64,000 bases of DNA from Paraburkholderia monticola (GTDB lineage Bacteria > Pseudomonadota > Gammaproteobacteria > Burkholderiales > Burkholderiaceae): positions 62,001-126,000 of the forward strand of contig NZ_LRBG01000003.1 of NCBI RefSeq assembly GCF_001580545.1, given 5' to 3'. The notes under the pieces are model-generated. The model searched no databases and was not told the origin of the DNA. It worked only from the letters and a program-made list of their open reading frames with translations. Positions 1 through 8,661 of this stretch are shown here, piece after piece; position 1 is the stretch's first letter, and each line of letters starts with the position of its first letter. The translations under genes were made by a program, and so were the position numbers.

Positions 1-662
1 TGGCGGCGGAAATATCGCGAAAACGCGCTGACGCTCTGGCCGGCGAGTTGCGCGAGCTCCGACTCGCGCAACTCGTTCGCGAGGTTCTTGCCGATATAGG
101 CGAGCACGTGATTGATGCGGGTCGCCGCGAAGCTGGTCGGGTCGGCCTGATACGCGGGACTCGCGAGCGTGTCGCGATCCGGCGCGTTCACGAGGATCTC
201 GAGCATCGACATGAACAGCACGAGCCGGCGCAGCCCGCGCGCCGCCAGCAGTTCGAGAAAGAGCGGCGTGATCTGCGCCGACGTCTGCGCACCGAACGAC
301 AGGCCCCGGCGCGCATCGGCGAGCATCGCCTCGACCTGGCGCCATTCCGGAAAGCTCTCGAGACAGTTCGATACGAACTCCTGACCGAACTGCACGACCA
401 GATTGCGCTGCGCGACGCTCTCGCCTTCGGGCACGTCGCTGACCCAGTTGTGCGGCAGGTTCGGCCCCATCAGCACCAGATTGCCCGGCGCGAAGCTGCC
501 GATGTGATCGCCGACGAACATCTTGCCGGTCGTCGCGACGATCAGATGGATCTCGTACTCCGGATGAAAGTGCCAGCGTACCGTGCGATACGGATAGCCA
601 TGCGACCACACCTTGAACGATTCGTCGTGGCGGACGGCCACGATTTCGAGATCAGGTTGCAC
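1..662 (-). CDS. AraC-family transcriptional regulator, 3' part missing (window edge)
   Basis: The reverse strand is open from a GTG at 662 to the left edge, giving about 220 residues of an AraC-type regulator. The visible N-terminal part looks like a cupin effector-binding domain (WHFHPEYEIHLI, then GSFAPGNLVLMGPNLPHNW). The last residues (ELAQLAGQSVSAFSRYFRR) are the first helix-turn-helix of the AraC DNA-binding domain; the second lies outside the window. I chose GTG because a GGAGG sits about 7 nt upstream, and the ATGs upstream of it are in other frames. It is divergent from the polyol dehydrogenase gene. MtlR-type AraC activators control mannitol/arabitol/sorbitol operons in Pseudomonas, so it is probably the activator of the neighbouring polyol genes (inference). 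Confidence 0.85.
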   Translation of the reverse strand, partial: MQPDLEIVAVRHDESFKVWSHGYPYRTVRWHFHPEYEIHLIVATTGKMFVGDHIGSFAPGNLVLMGPNLPHNWVSDVPEGESVAQRNLVVQFGQEFVSNCLESFPEWRQVEAMLADARRGLSFGAQTSAQITPLFLELLAARGLRRLVLFMSMLEILVNAPDRDTLASPAYQADPTSFAATRINHVLAYIGKNLANELRESELAQLAGQSVSAFSRYFRR

Positions 663-720
663 TGTCTGCCTCCATGAAGCGGCGCGCCTGGGCGCTGCCG
701 AACTTGATCTTGTATAAGCG

Positions 721-780
721 AAAAGTAACCGCCAAACGCATAGGCGGCCACTTAAAAAGCGACCGCCTACCGATACTTTT
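721..780. promoter_or_regulatory. Nested inverted repeats in the divergent AraC/dalD promoter region
   Basis: The 378-base gap 663-1040 separates the AraC gene from dalD and holds no gene. It contains nested symmetry. AAAAGTA (721-727) pairs with TACTTTT (774-780). TAGGCGG (741-747) pairs with CCGCCTA (763-769). A further CCGCC lies at 729-733. This is typical of an operator for a dimeric regulator, plausibly the AraC protein or the SorC-type regulator. No convincing -35/-10 pair could be fixed by eye. Confidence 0.4.
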
Positions 781-1040
781 TTGCATTCGGGTTAGTCCCG
801 ACGCCCGCAAGGTCAAAATTGACGCAATGCAATAGGGGTCGCGCGGCGGGTTTTCCGACCTCCGGCGCTCGACATTGCGACCCGCGCATGGCCCATGCCG
901 CGCTGCGCCACGAAAACCCCGCGCCCTTGCCTTGACTTTCGTTTCAGCGGGTACGATCATTCGCTCACATACAGAGCAAATGCTCTGCACGCAGAAAACG
1001 CACGCCTCGAGCGCTGCGAACAAGTCTTTTGGAGACAAAC

Positions 1041-2453
1041 ATGAACAGCGGGCAAGGCAGCGGCGCGGCCGCACACGTGATCCTGCACATCGGCGCGGGA
1101 TCGTTTCATCGCGCGCATCAGGCGTGGTATCTGCATCGCCTGAATGAGGCGACGGCGGCCAGCGAGCCGCGCTGGTCGCTCACCGTCGGCAATATCCGCA
1201 GCGACATGAACCCGGTGCTCGAAGCGCTCGCCGCGCAGCATGGCGTCTACACGCTCGAAACCGTCACCCCGCAAGGCGTGCGCGCCTACGAGACGATCCG
1301 CTCGATCGAGCGCGTGCTGCCGTGGAGCGAAAGCCTCGACGGGCTGATCGAAGCGGGCGCCGACCCGGCCTGCAAGATCATCGCGTTCACCGTGACCGAA
1401 GGCGGCTATTACCTCGACGAGCACGACCGGCTCGACACCGCCAATGCCGATCTCGCCGCCGATCTCGCCGGCGGCCACACGACGATCTACGGCGCGCTCG
1501 CGGCGATTCTCGACGCCCGCGTGAAACGCGGCGCGGGGCCCGTCACGCTGCAGACCTGCGACAACCTGCGCAGCAACGGCGAGCGCTTTCATGCGGGCAT
1601 GAGCGAGTTTCTCGAACGACGCGGCGCGAACGAACTCGCGCAATGGTTCGACGACAACACGTCATGCCCGTGCTCGATGGTCGATCGCATCACACCGCGT
1701 CCGACGCCCGACGTGCGCGAGCGCGTGAAGGCCGCGACCGGCGTCGACGACGCGAGCCCCGTGATGGGCGAGGCGTTCATCCAGTGGGCGATCGAGGACC
1801 GCTTCATCGCCGGACGCCCGGCATGGGAGAAAGTCGGCGCGGAGCTCGTCGATTCGGTGCTGCCGTACGAGGAAGCGAAGATCCGCATCCTCAACGCGAC
1901 CCATAGCTGCATCGCGTGGGCGGGCACGCTGGTCGGCCTCACCTACATCCACGAAGGCACGCACGATGCCGACATCCGTCAGTTCGCGTACGACTACGTG
2001 AGCGAGGACGTGATCCCGTGTCTGTCGCCGAGCCCGCTCGATCTCGAACGCTATCGCGACGTGGTGATCGAGCGCTTCGGCAACCCGCATATCCTCGACA
2101 CGAACCAGCGCGTCGCCGCCGATGGCTTCTCGAAGCTGCCCGGCTTCATCGCGCCGACGCTCGCCGAGTGTTTCGAGCGCGGCGTCACACCGGCCGCGAC
2201 CGCGGTGCTGCCCGCGCTGTTCTTTCGCTTTCTCGAACGCTGGCACAAGGGCACGCTGCCGTACAAGTATCAGGACGGCGTGATGGACGAGCGCGTCGCG
2301 CACGGCTTTTTCACGGCGCCCGATCCGCTGCGCGCGTTCGCCGCCGACCGGCTGCTGTGGGGCGGCATGGCACAGACCGCGGAGCTCGAAGCGGCGCTCG
2401 CGGGCGCGCTCGCGCGTGTCGACGCGTGGCTCGCGAAACGCGGCGCGGCTTGA
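1041..2453 (+). CDS. dalD: D-arabinitol 4-dehydrogenase (long-chain polyol/mannitol dehydrogenase family)
   Basis: A 470-residue polyol-specific long-chain dehydrogenase, NAD(P)-dependent, oxidising a sugar alcohol to a ketose (D-arabinitol to D-xylulose if the DalD reading is right; D-mannitol to fructose is the main alternative). The N-terminal [16 protein letters not shown] is the nucleotide-binding start typical of the family. Catalytic residues K280, N285 and H288 occur in [10 protein letters not shown], with the K-x4-N-x2-H spacing of mannitol 2-dehydrogenase. The ATG at 1041 is preceded by GGAGA. A xylulokinase gene follows 136 bases downstream, which favours arabinitol over mannitol, because xylulose would be the kinase substrate. 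The family is secure; the substrate is inferred. Confidence 0.88.
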   Translation: MNSGQGSGAAAHVILHIGAGSFHRAHQAWYLHRLNEATAASEPRWSLTVGNIRSDMNPVLEALAAQHGVYTLETVTPQGVRAYETIRSIERVLPWSESLDGLIEAGADPACKIIAFTVTEGGYYLDEHDRLDTANADLAADLAGGHTTIYGALAAILDARVKRGAGPVTLQTCDNLRSNGERFHAGMSEFLERRGANELAQWFDDNTSCPCSMVDRITPRPTPDVRERVKAATGVDDASPVMGEAFIQWAIEDRFIAGRPAWEKVGAELVDSVLPYEEAKIRILNATHSCIAWAGTLVGLTYIHEGTHDADIRQFAYDYVSEDVIPCLSPSPLDLERYRDVVIERFGNPHILDTNQRVAADGFSKLPGFIAPTLAECFERGVTPAATAVLPALFFRFLERWHKGTLPYKYQDGVMDERVAHGFFTAPDPLRAFAADRLLWGGMAQTAELEAALAGALARVDAWLAKRGAA

Positions 2454-2589
2454 CCGCTCTACGCACCCTTTTGCTTCGATCCGATCCGCGCGCGCCGGCG
2501 AGGCGCAACGAGCCAGGCTTAATGCGCATGTCAGCGCGCGCGATGTACCGCTAAAGTAGCGCATCCCCAACGACGAAGGTTTCGCGCCC

Positions 2590-4071
2590 ATGTACCTAGG
2601 CATCGACCTCGGCACGTCCGAAGTGAAAGTTCTGCTGCTCGCCTCCGACGGCCGCGTGATCGGCACCGCAGGCTCGCCGTTCACCGTTTCGCGTCCGCAT
2701 CAGCGCTGGGCCGAGCAGAATCCCGAAGACTGGTGGGCAGGCACGCGCGCGGCACTCGCCGCATTGCGCGCACGCCATCCCGACGAGTTCGCGCAGATTC
2801 GCGGCATCGGCCTGTCGGGGCAGATGCATGGCGCGGTGCTGCTCGATGCGGAAAACCGCGTGCTGCGGCCCGCGATCCTGTGGAACGACATGCGCAGCGA
2901 CAAGGAATGCGCGGAGCTGACCGAACGCGCGCCGGAGCTGCATAGCGTGGCCGGCAATCTGGCGATGCCCGGCTTCACCGCGCCGAAGCTGCTGTGGGTC
3001 GCGCGTCACGAGCCGGAGATTTTCGCGAAAACGGCCTGCGTGCTGCTGCCGAAAGACTATCTGCGTCTGCAACTGACGGGCGGCAAAATCTCGGATCCAT
3101 CGGACGCGGCCGGCACGCTGTGGCTCGATGTCGCGAAACGCGATTGGTCCGACTCGCTGCTCGCCGCCTGCAACATGACGCGCGCGCAGATGCCCGCGCT
3201 GCGCGAAGGCAGCGCGTCGGCCGGCACGCTGTTGCCGGAAGTCGCGCGCGAATTCGGCCTGCGCGACGACGTGATCGTCGCGGCCGGCGGCGGCGACAAC
3301 GCGACGAGCGCGATCGGCATCGGCGCGACGCAGCCGGGCGACGGCTTCGTGTCGCTCGGCACCTCGGGCGTGCTGTGCGTGGTCGGCGACAGCTTCCGGC
3401 CGAACCCGGCCTCCGCCGTGCACGCGTTCTGTCATGCGATTCCGGACCGCTGGCATCAGATGAGCGTGGTGCTGTCGGCGGCGAGCTGTCTGCGCTGGGT
3501 CTGCAAGCTGACCTCGACCGACGAGCCGACGCTGCTCGCCGAAATCGAGGCACTGCCCGCCGACGCATTGACCACCGCGCCGCTCTTTTTGCCGTATCTG
3601 TCGGGCGAGCGCACGCCGCATAACGACCCGTACGCGCAAGGGGTGTTCTTCGGCATGACTCACGCGACCGACCGCGCGTTGCTCGGTTACGCGGTGCTCG
3701 AAGGCGTGACGCTCGCGTTGACCGACGGGCTCGACGCGCTGCGCGCGGCCGGCACCGAGGCGAAAGTGCTGTCCTTGCTCGGTGGCGGCGCTCGCAGCGA
3801 TTACTGGGCCCAACTGCTCGCCGACGCGCTCGACACCGTCACCGTCAAGCACGGCGGCGGCGAAACCGGCGCGGCGCTCGGCGCGGCGCGTCTCGGCTGG
3901 CTCGCCGCGGGTGGCGATCCGGCCACCGTGCTGACCAAGCCGCCCGTCGAAAAGGAGTTCACGCCGAATCCGCGCCGCCACGCGCAGTTGCGCACGCGGC
4001 TCGAAGCGTACCGGGCGCTGTATCGCCACGTCCGGCCGCTGTTCGATCCCGCGCGCGCGCCGCTCGCCTGA
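2590..4071 (+). CDS. xylB: Xylulokinase
   Basis: A 493-residue FGGY-family sugar kinase phosphorylating D-xylulose to xylulose 5-phosphate for the pentose-phosphate pathway. The N-terminal phosphate-binding motif GIDLGTSEVK starts at residue 4. The xylulokinase signature LSGQMHG is at about 75-81. The catalytic base is D236 in AAGGGDNATSAIG, close to D233 of E. coli XylB. FLPYLSGERTPHNDP and LGGGARSDYWAQLLAD are the C-terminal FGGY motifs. It follows dalD on the same strand, so arabinitol oxidation and xylulose phosphorylation are consecutive steps. A typical-length, intact enzyme. Confidence 0.95.
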   Translation: MYLGIDLGTSEVKVLLLASDGRVIGTAGSPFTVSRPHQRWAEQNPEDWWAGTRAALAALRARHPDEFAQIRGIGLSGQMHGAVLLDAENRVLRPAILWNDMRSDKECAELTERAPELHSVAGNLAMPGFTAPKLLWVARHEPEIFAKTACVLLPKDYLRLQLTGGKISDPSDAAGTLWLDVAKRDWSDSLLAACNMTRAQMPALREGSASAGTLLPEVAREFGLRDDVIVAAGGGDNATSAIGIGATQPGDGFVSLGTSGVLCVVGDSFRPNPASAVHAFCHAIPDRWHQMSVVLSAASCLRWVCKLTSTDEPTLLAEIEALPADALTTAPLFLPYLSGERTPHNDPYAQGVFFGMTHATDRALLGYAVLEGVTLALTDGLDALRAAGTEAKVLSLLGGGARSDYWAQLLADALDTVTVKHGGGETGAALGAARLGWLAAGGDPATVLTKPPVEKEFTPNPRRHAQLRTRLEAYRALYRHVRPLFDPARAPLA

Positions 4072-4149
4072 GCGTCAAGCGCGGCTGGCCTGGGCGAGAG
4101 ACGCACCGGCCAGCCGCTATCATCGGCACACTTCCAGCGAAACCTCATC

Positions 4150-5097
4150 GTGCCCAGATCCACAGAAAAACTCGATCTCGCCACGCGCGCCGCGTGGCTT
4201 TACTACGTCGCGGGCAATACCCAGAACGAAATCGCCGAGAAGCTGCAGGTGTCGCGGCCGGTCGCGCAACGGCTCGTCGCGTTCGCGGTCGAAAAGAATC
4301 TGATCCGCGTGCGCGTCGATCACAAGCTCGCCGATTGCCTGTCGCTCGCCGATCAGCTGTCGAAACGCTACGGCCTGAGCCTCTGCGAAATCGTGCCGAT
4401 CGACGGCGATACGCCCGAGGAACTGAACCGCAAGCTCGCGGTGGCCGGCGCGCAGGTGATGGAGCGCTATCTGAGCGCGGAAAAGCCAATGGTCGTCGCG
4501 GTCAGCAGTGGCCGCACGCTGAAAGCCGCGGTCGATCAGATCGCGCAGCTAGACCGTCCGCAGCATCGGCTGGTATCGATGGTCGGGGCAATCGCCTCGG
4601 ACGGCTCCTCGAACCGCTATGACGTCGCGCTGCACATTTCGGAGAAGACCGGCGGCAAGCATTTTCTGCTGCCCGCACCGCTCCTTGCCGACAGCGAGGC
4701 CGAACGCGCGCAGTGGTGCAATCACCGGCTGTACCGGATCGTCGAGTCGTTATCCGCGCAGGCCGATGTCGCGTTCGTCGGCATCGGCAACATCGGCATG
4801 ACCTGCCCGTTGCATGAGGATGGCTTCATCACGGAAGGCGAGGTGAAGGAGCTGATGCAAAGCGGCGCGGTCGCCGAGATGCTCGGCCTGCCGATCGATG
4901 CGGCCGGCGCGCACGTCGAATCGCCGACCGGCCGGCGCGTCACCAGCATCGCGCTCGACGCGCCGCCGCGGCGGCCGACCATCGGCTTCGCGGGCGGGCA
5001 GCGCAAGCGCGAGGCGCTGATCGCGGTGCTCAAGGGCGGGTGGCTGTCGGGGCTCGTGACCGACGAGTTGTGCGCGCGGGCGGCGTTGGAGGCGTGA
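4150..5097 (+). CDS. SorC/DeoR-type sugar-binding transcriptional regulator
   Basis: A 315-residue regulator of the SorC family. The N-terminal helix-turn-helix lies at about 20-60 (NTQNEIAEKLQVSRPVAQRLV). The long C-terminal sugar-phosphate-binding domain contains VAVSSGRTLKAAVDQ, ADVAFVGIGNIG and IGFAGGQRKREALIAVLKGGWLSGLVTDE, all typical of SorC/DeoR-like effector domains. The start is a GTG; no in-frame ATG suits the family start better. It lies 78 bases after xylB and probably senses a phosphorylated pentose or polyol to control the local operons (inference). The gene ends just before the AT-richer insert that carries the toxin pair. Confidence 0.9.
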   Translation: MPRSTEKLDLATRAAWLYYVAGNTQNEIAEKLQVSRPVAQRLVAFAVEKNLIRVRVDHKLADCLSLADQLSKRYGLSLCEIVPIDGDTPEELNRKLAVAGAQVMERYLSAEKPMVVAVSSGRTLKAAVDQIAQLDRPQHRLVSMVGAIASDGSSNRYDVALHISEKTGGKHFLLPAPLLADSEAERAQWCNHRLYRIVESLSAQADVAFVGIGNIGMTCPLHEDGFITEGEVKELMQSGAVAEMLGLPIDAAGAHVESPTGRRVTSIALDAPPRRPTIGFAGGQRKREALIAVLKGGWLSGLVTDELCARAALEA

Positions 5098-5355
5098 GCG
5101 GTGGTTGCTTGCCGGTGGTACTTTTTTCAACGCAAGGCATAAAAGGTCAGATCTGAATAATTCGCTTTGGTCGACCGCTGTCCTCACGGTTGGAAACTCG
5201 TGACGATTGGGCGGTTGAACAAAGCGACCAGAACGAAGGAATAAAAGAGCCTTGGCTCGCCACGCGTGAAAACACGTCGGTCGGCATGGAAGTGCCAGGG
5301 CGCAGTAGCAAGCGGACCACGCGCTCAGGAAGGACCTCAACAACTTGTCGGCTTT
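5098..5355. other. Intergenic stretch with no supported gene
   Basis: 258 bases between the SorC-type regulator and the end of the immunity gene. A 70-codon frame on the minus strand (5147-5359, TTG start) overlaps the immunity gene end but has no ribosome-binding site and no recognisable domain. Small palindromes such as CGTGAAAACACG near 5267 are present. It may be a decayed edge of the insertion that brought in the toxin pair. Confidence 0.4.
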
Positions 5356-5685
5356 TCAAAGGTCCACATAGCCATTGCCGGATCTGCCTCTATCGTCTCC
5401 CATAAAGCACTGTATATTGGGTTTTCCTTTATTCTTGAGATAGGCGACGGCTTCCTTAAACAATGGCGTGTCCTTGTCCCGCTCCTTCATAATTCGCCAC
5501 TCTTCGTCGCCTTCTCCTTTCATCTTTAGAAAATGCGCGTCTTCCGGTTCGTCTACATAGGCTCTCACTATGTAGCTAACATTTCCCTCAATAAACTCAT
5601 ATATATCATACTCGTAATAATAGTCGTACATTCCGTTTTCATCGGCATCGCTGCAATCAATATGGTGACTTGCAATCACTTCCAT
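5356..5685 (-). CDS. Probable immunity protein for the upstream RNase A-like toxin
   Basis: A small acidic protein of 109 residues, rich in Asp, Glu and Tyr (a YDYYYEYDIYEF stretch at about 20-31), matching no family I recognise. No signal peptide or membrane segment is visible, so it is cytoplasmic. I chose ATG at 5685 because a strong GGGGAG lies about 7 bases before it. An in-frame TTG at 5730 would add 15 residues and overlap the toxin stop, but has no ribosome-binding site. It lies directly downstream of the toxin gene on the same strand and is markedly AT-richer than all neighbours, a sign of transfer. Function comes from position and character: immunity proteins follow their toxins and are often acidic. 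The exact inhibitory mechanism is unknown. Confidence 0.65.
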   Translation of the reverse strand: MEVIASHHIDCSDADENGMYDYYYEYDIYEFIEGNVSYIVRAYVDEPEDAHFLKMKGEGDEEWRIMKERDKDTPLFKEAVAYLKNKGKPNIQCFMGDDRGRSGNGYVDL

Positions 5686-5719
5686 TAACTTCTCCCCACA
5701 CGCCAAAAAGAGATTGTCA

Positions 5720-6550
5720 TCAAAGTTCAAGGTACGCGGTCAGAATATAGTAGGGCATGCCGTTATGGGATCCACGTTTTATAAACATTTTTACCCTGCG
5801 CAACTGCACGAGTTTCCCTGTTGATCGAACCACTCCATAGCCTACAGGCGATCCCACGTCCTGAATCAGACACAAGCGAATCTCATTTGTGGCCGCCCAT
5901 GCTTTCACCTTCGAAGAGTTGAGTTGCATCACCTTGGAAATTGAAGCTTCAGCAGCGCGTAAATCCGCAAATGAGGATGCGATATAAATACGACTTTCAG
6001 CAGCCAGTCTGGCGCGCAATTGTGCCTCGGTTCGTCCAACGTGCTTGGCGATCGTATGCCCACCAATCAGGCTCCCGACGTTCGCTTCGTGATCCATTAG
6101 GTTAATCCGGCCCATCGTGATCTCGGACGCCCGTACTGCCTTAAGCGATCCGGCCACGCCTGCCGACACGGCGATATCGACCGACAAGCCGATATGGCTG
6201 GCCATGTCGGGGCCGGCTTTCATCGTCTCGGCCAGCTTCGCAGTACCGCGTTGAGTGAGCGTGGCGGTATCCCGCCCGGTCCAAACCTGTCGCAGACCCG
6301 CTGCCGCGGTATCCGAGCCATGCGCACCAAACACGATGCACCCGGCCTTGCTGGCCATCGTCGGATCTGGCAGCACGCATAACGCACCCGCCCCGACCAT
6401 CTCCAGTACGCCGCCGACAACCTGCAAACCGCCCCACAAACGGTTGGAAAGCATCTCGGTCGGGCTAATCGACTGACGGGCCAGTACGGCCGCCAGTTGC
6501 GGGGCACTCAGGACAACGCGGACGCCGTCCGACTCATTCACCTGTGACAT
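5720..6550 (-). CDS. Polymorphic toxin with C-terminal RNase A-like (CdiA-CT) domain
   Basis: A 276-residue protein. The C-terminal 120 residues (about 153-276) resemble the bacterial RNase A-like domain found at the ends of CdiA and other polymorphic toxins: GGHTIAKHVGRTEAQL, then SSFADLRAAEASISKVM, then a final PYYILTAYLEL. Candidate catalytic residues are H170, R181, T271 and Y273. Their spacing (11, 90 and 2) equals that recalled for H175, R186, T276 and Y278 of the Yersinia kristensenii CdiA toxin. The N-terminal half is hydrophobic and glycine-rich (about 38-90) with a TGRDTATLTQRG stretch, and has no PAAR, Rhs, LXG or filamentous-haemagglutinin region, so the delivery route is unclear. 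The ATG has GAGGA about 7 bases upstream. A probable immunity gene follows. The domain call is by eye. Confidence 0.75.
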   Translation of the reverse strand: MSQVNESDGVRVVLSAPQLAAVLARQSISPTEMLSNRLWGGLQVVGGVLEMVGAGALCVLPDPTMASKAGCIVFGAHGSDTAAAGLRQVWTGRDTATLTQRGTAKLAETMKAGPDMASHIGLSVDIAVSAGVAGSLKAVRASEITMGRINLMDHEANVGSLIGGHTIAKHVGRTEAQLRARLAAESRIYIASSFADLRAAEASISKVMQLNSSKVKAWAATNEIRLCLIQDVGSPVGYGVVRSTGKLVQLRRVKMFIKRGSHNGMPYYILTAYLEL

Positions 6551-6735
6551 GCAAGAGTCCTCTACATTCGTTTCGGACTCCCACGGTATCCGGGGGATGC
6601 GCGGTCTGGCTATGGGCGAAGGATGATTCTGACAGAAGGTGTGGGTGCGCGACCCAACAGGGAGGCGCAGTCGAGCATGGAAAGGCACGGCACGGCCCGT
6701 GCCAATGACACACGAAAAGCCCCGCATTCGCGAAA

Positions 6736-6754
6736 GGCGGCGCGCGGGCGCCGC
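6736..6754 (-). terminator. Possible terminator of the polyol transport operon
   Basis: A GCGGCGC/GCGCCGC stem with a 4-base loop lies just past the ATPase gene and is followed, on the minus strand, by TTTCGC. The T-run is short, so termination may be partial. It would separate the polyol operon from the toxin gene that begins 185 bases later on the same strand. Confidence 0.4.
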
Positions 6755-6763
6755 TCCGCTTGA

Positions 6764-7873
<1,110 letters not shown>

Positions 7874-7950
7874 GATGTGTCTCCGTGTAATGCTGTTCGA
7901 TACTTCGTGCTGCGACTGATTGAACTGTAGTGCGGTGCGCGTGCGTGCGC

Positions 7951-8661
7951 TCACGGCGCCGCGGCCGTCACGGACAGCGTCCATTGCGCGACGAGCTCCG
8001 GCAACTGCCGCATATCGTCGAACACATGACGCGCGCCCGCCGCATGCAGACGATCGATCTGCGCCTCGCTAGCATGACCGCCGCCGATGAATCCCAGCAC
8101 CGCCATGCCCGCCGCGGTCGCCGCGCTCACACCGGTCACGCTGTCCTCGACGACGAGGCACGCGCCCGGCGCGAGCCCGAAGCCTTGCGCCGCCGCCAGA
8201 TACACGTCTGGCGCGGGCTTCGGATTCGCCACCGCATCGGCGCAAAACAGCCGCTCGCCGAAAAAGCGCTTCAGGCCCGTGCGCGCCAGCACCGCCTCGA
8301 CATATGGCCGGAAGCTATTGCTCGCGCAGCCCTTGACGAGCGGCACCTGAGTGAGCGCCAGCTCGATGCCGTCGACCGTCGGCGCCTCGATCGCCGCCGC
8401 CTCGACCGCACGGCGGATCGCGTCGATCGCGGTGGCGTCCAACTGTTTGCCGAGCTGCGTCGCGGTGTCCTGCAGCACGCGCTCGATGCGCAGCCCGAGC
8501 AACGGCAGCACGACCGGCTCGACGTCGACGCCGGGCCAGCGCGTCTCGAGTTCGCGCACCAGCATGCGCCCGGCCACCGCTTCGCTGTCGATCAGCACGC
8601 CGTCGCAATCGCAGATCAATGCGTATCGCGCGTTGCCCGGGCCTGCCGTCGGGTCTGTCAT
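7951..8661 (-). CDS. HAD-superfamily (subfamily IA) phosphatase
   Basis: A 236-residue haloacid-dehalogenase-like hydrolase of the phosphoglucomutase-like/sugar-phosphatase group. Motif I is DCDGVLIDSE near the N-terminus with the nucleophile Asp, motif II is KGCASNS, the motif III Lys is in NPKPAPDVYL, and motif IV is VVEDSVTGVSAA. The start codon overlaps the stop of the permease gene (TGATG), so it is translationally coupled to the transporter. A phosphatase inside a polyol ABC operon is a recurring arrangement. It may dephosphorylate a dead-end or toxic polyol phosphate, but the substrate cannot be told from sequence. Confidence 0.88.
   Translation of the reverse strand: MTDPTAGPGNARYALICDCDGVLIDSEAVAGRMLVRELETRWPGVDVEPVVLPLLGLRIERVLQDTATQLGKQLDATAIDAIRRAVEAAAIEAPTVDGIELALTQVPLVKGCASNSFRPYVEAVLARTGLKRFFGERLFCADAVANPKPAPDVYLAAAQGFGLAPGACLVVEDSVTGVSAATAAGMAVLGFIGGGHASEAQIDRLHAAGARHVFDDMRQLPELVAQWTLSVTAAAP

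Noticed and set aside
48-677. 209-codon + strand frame at the left edge
   Set aside because: Opposite to the AraC-type regulator, whose cupin and helix-turn-helix motifs are clear on the minus strand.
2596-4029. 477-codon frame antisense to xylB
   Set aside because: Same mirror-frame signature; xylB has all kinase motifs.
5147-5359. 70-codon minus-strand frame overlapping the end of the immunity gene
   Set aside because: TTG start, no ribosome-binding site, no domain; the surrounding sequence looks like non-coding edge DNA.
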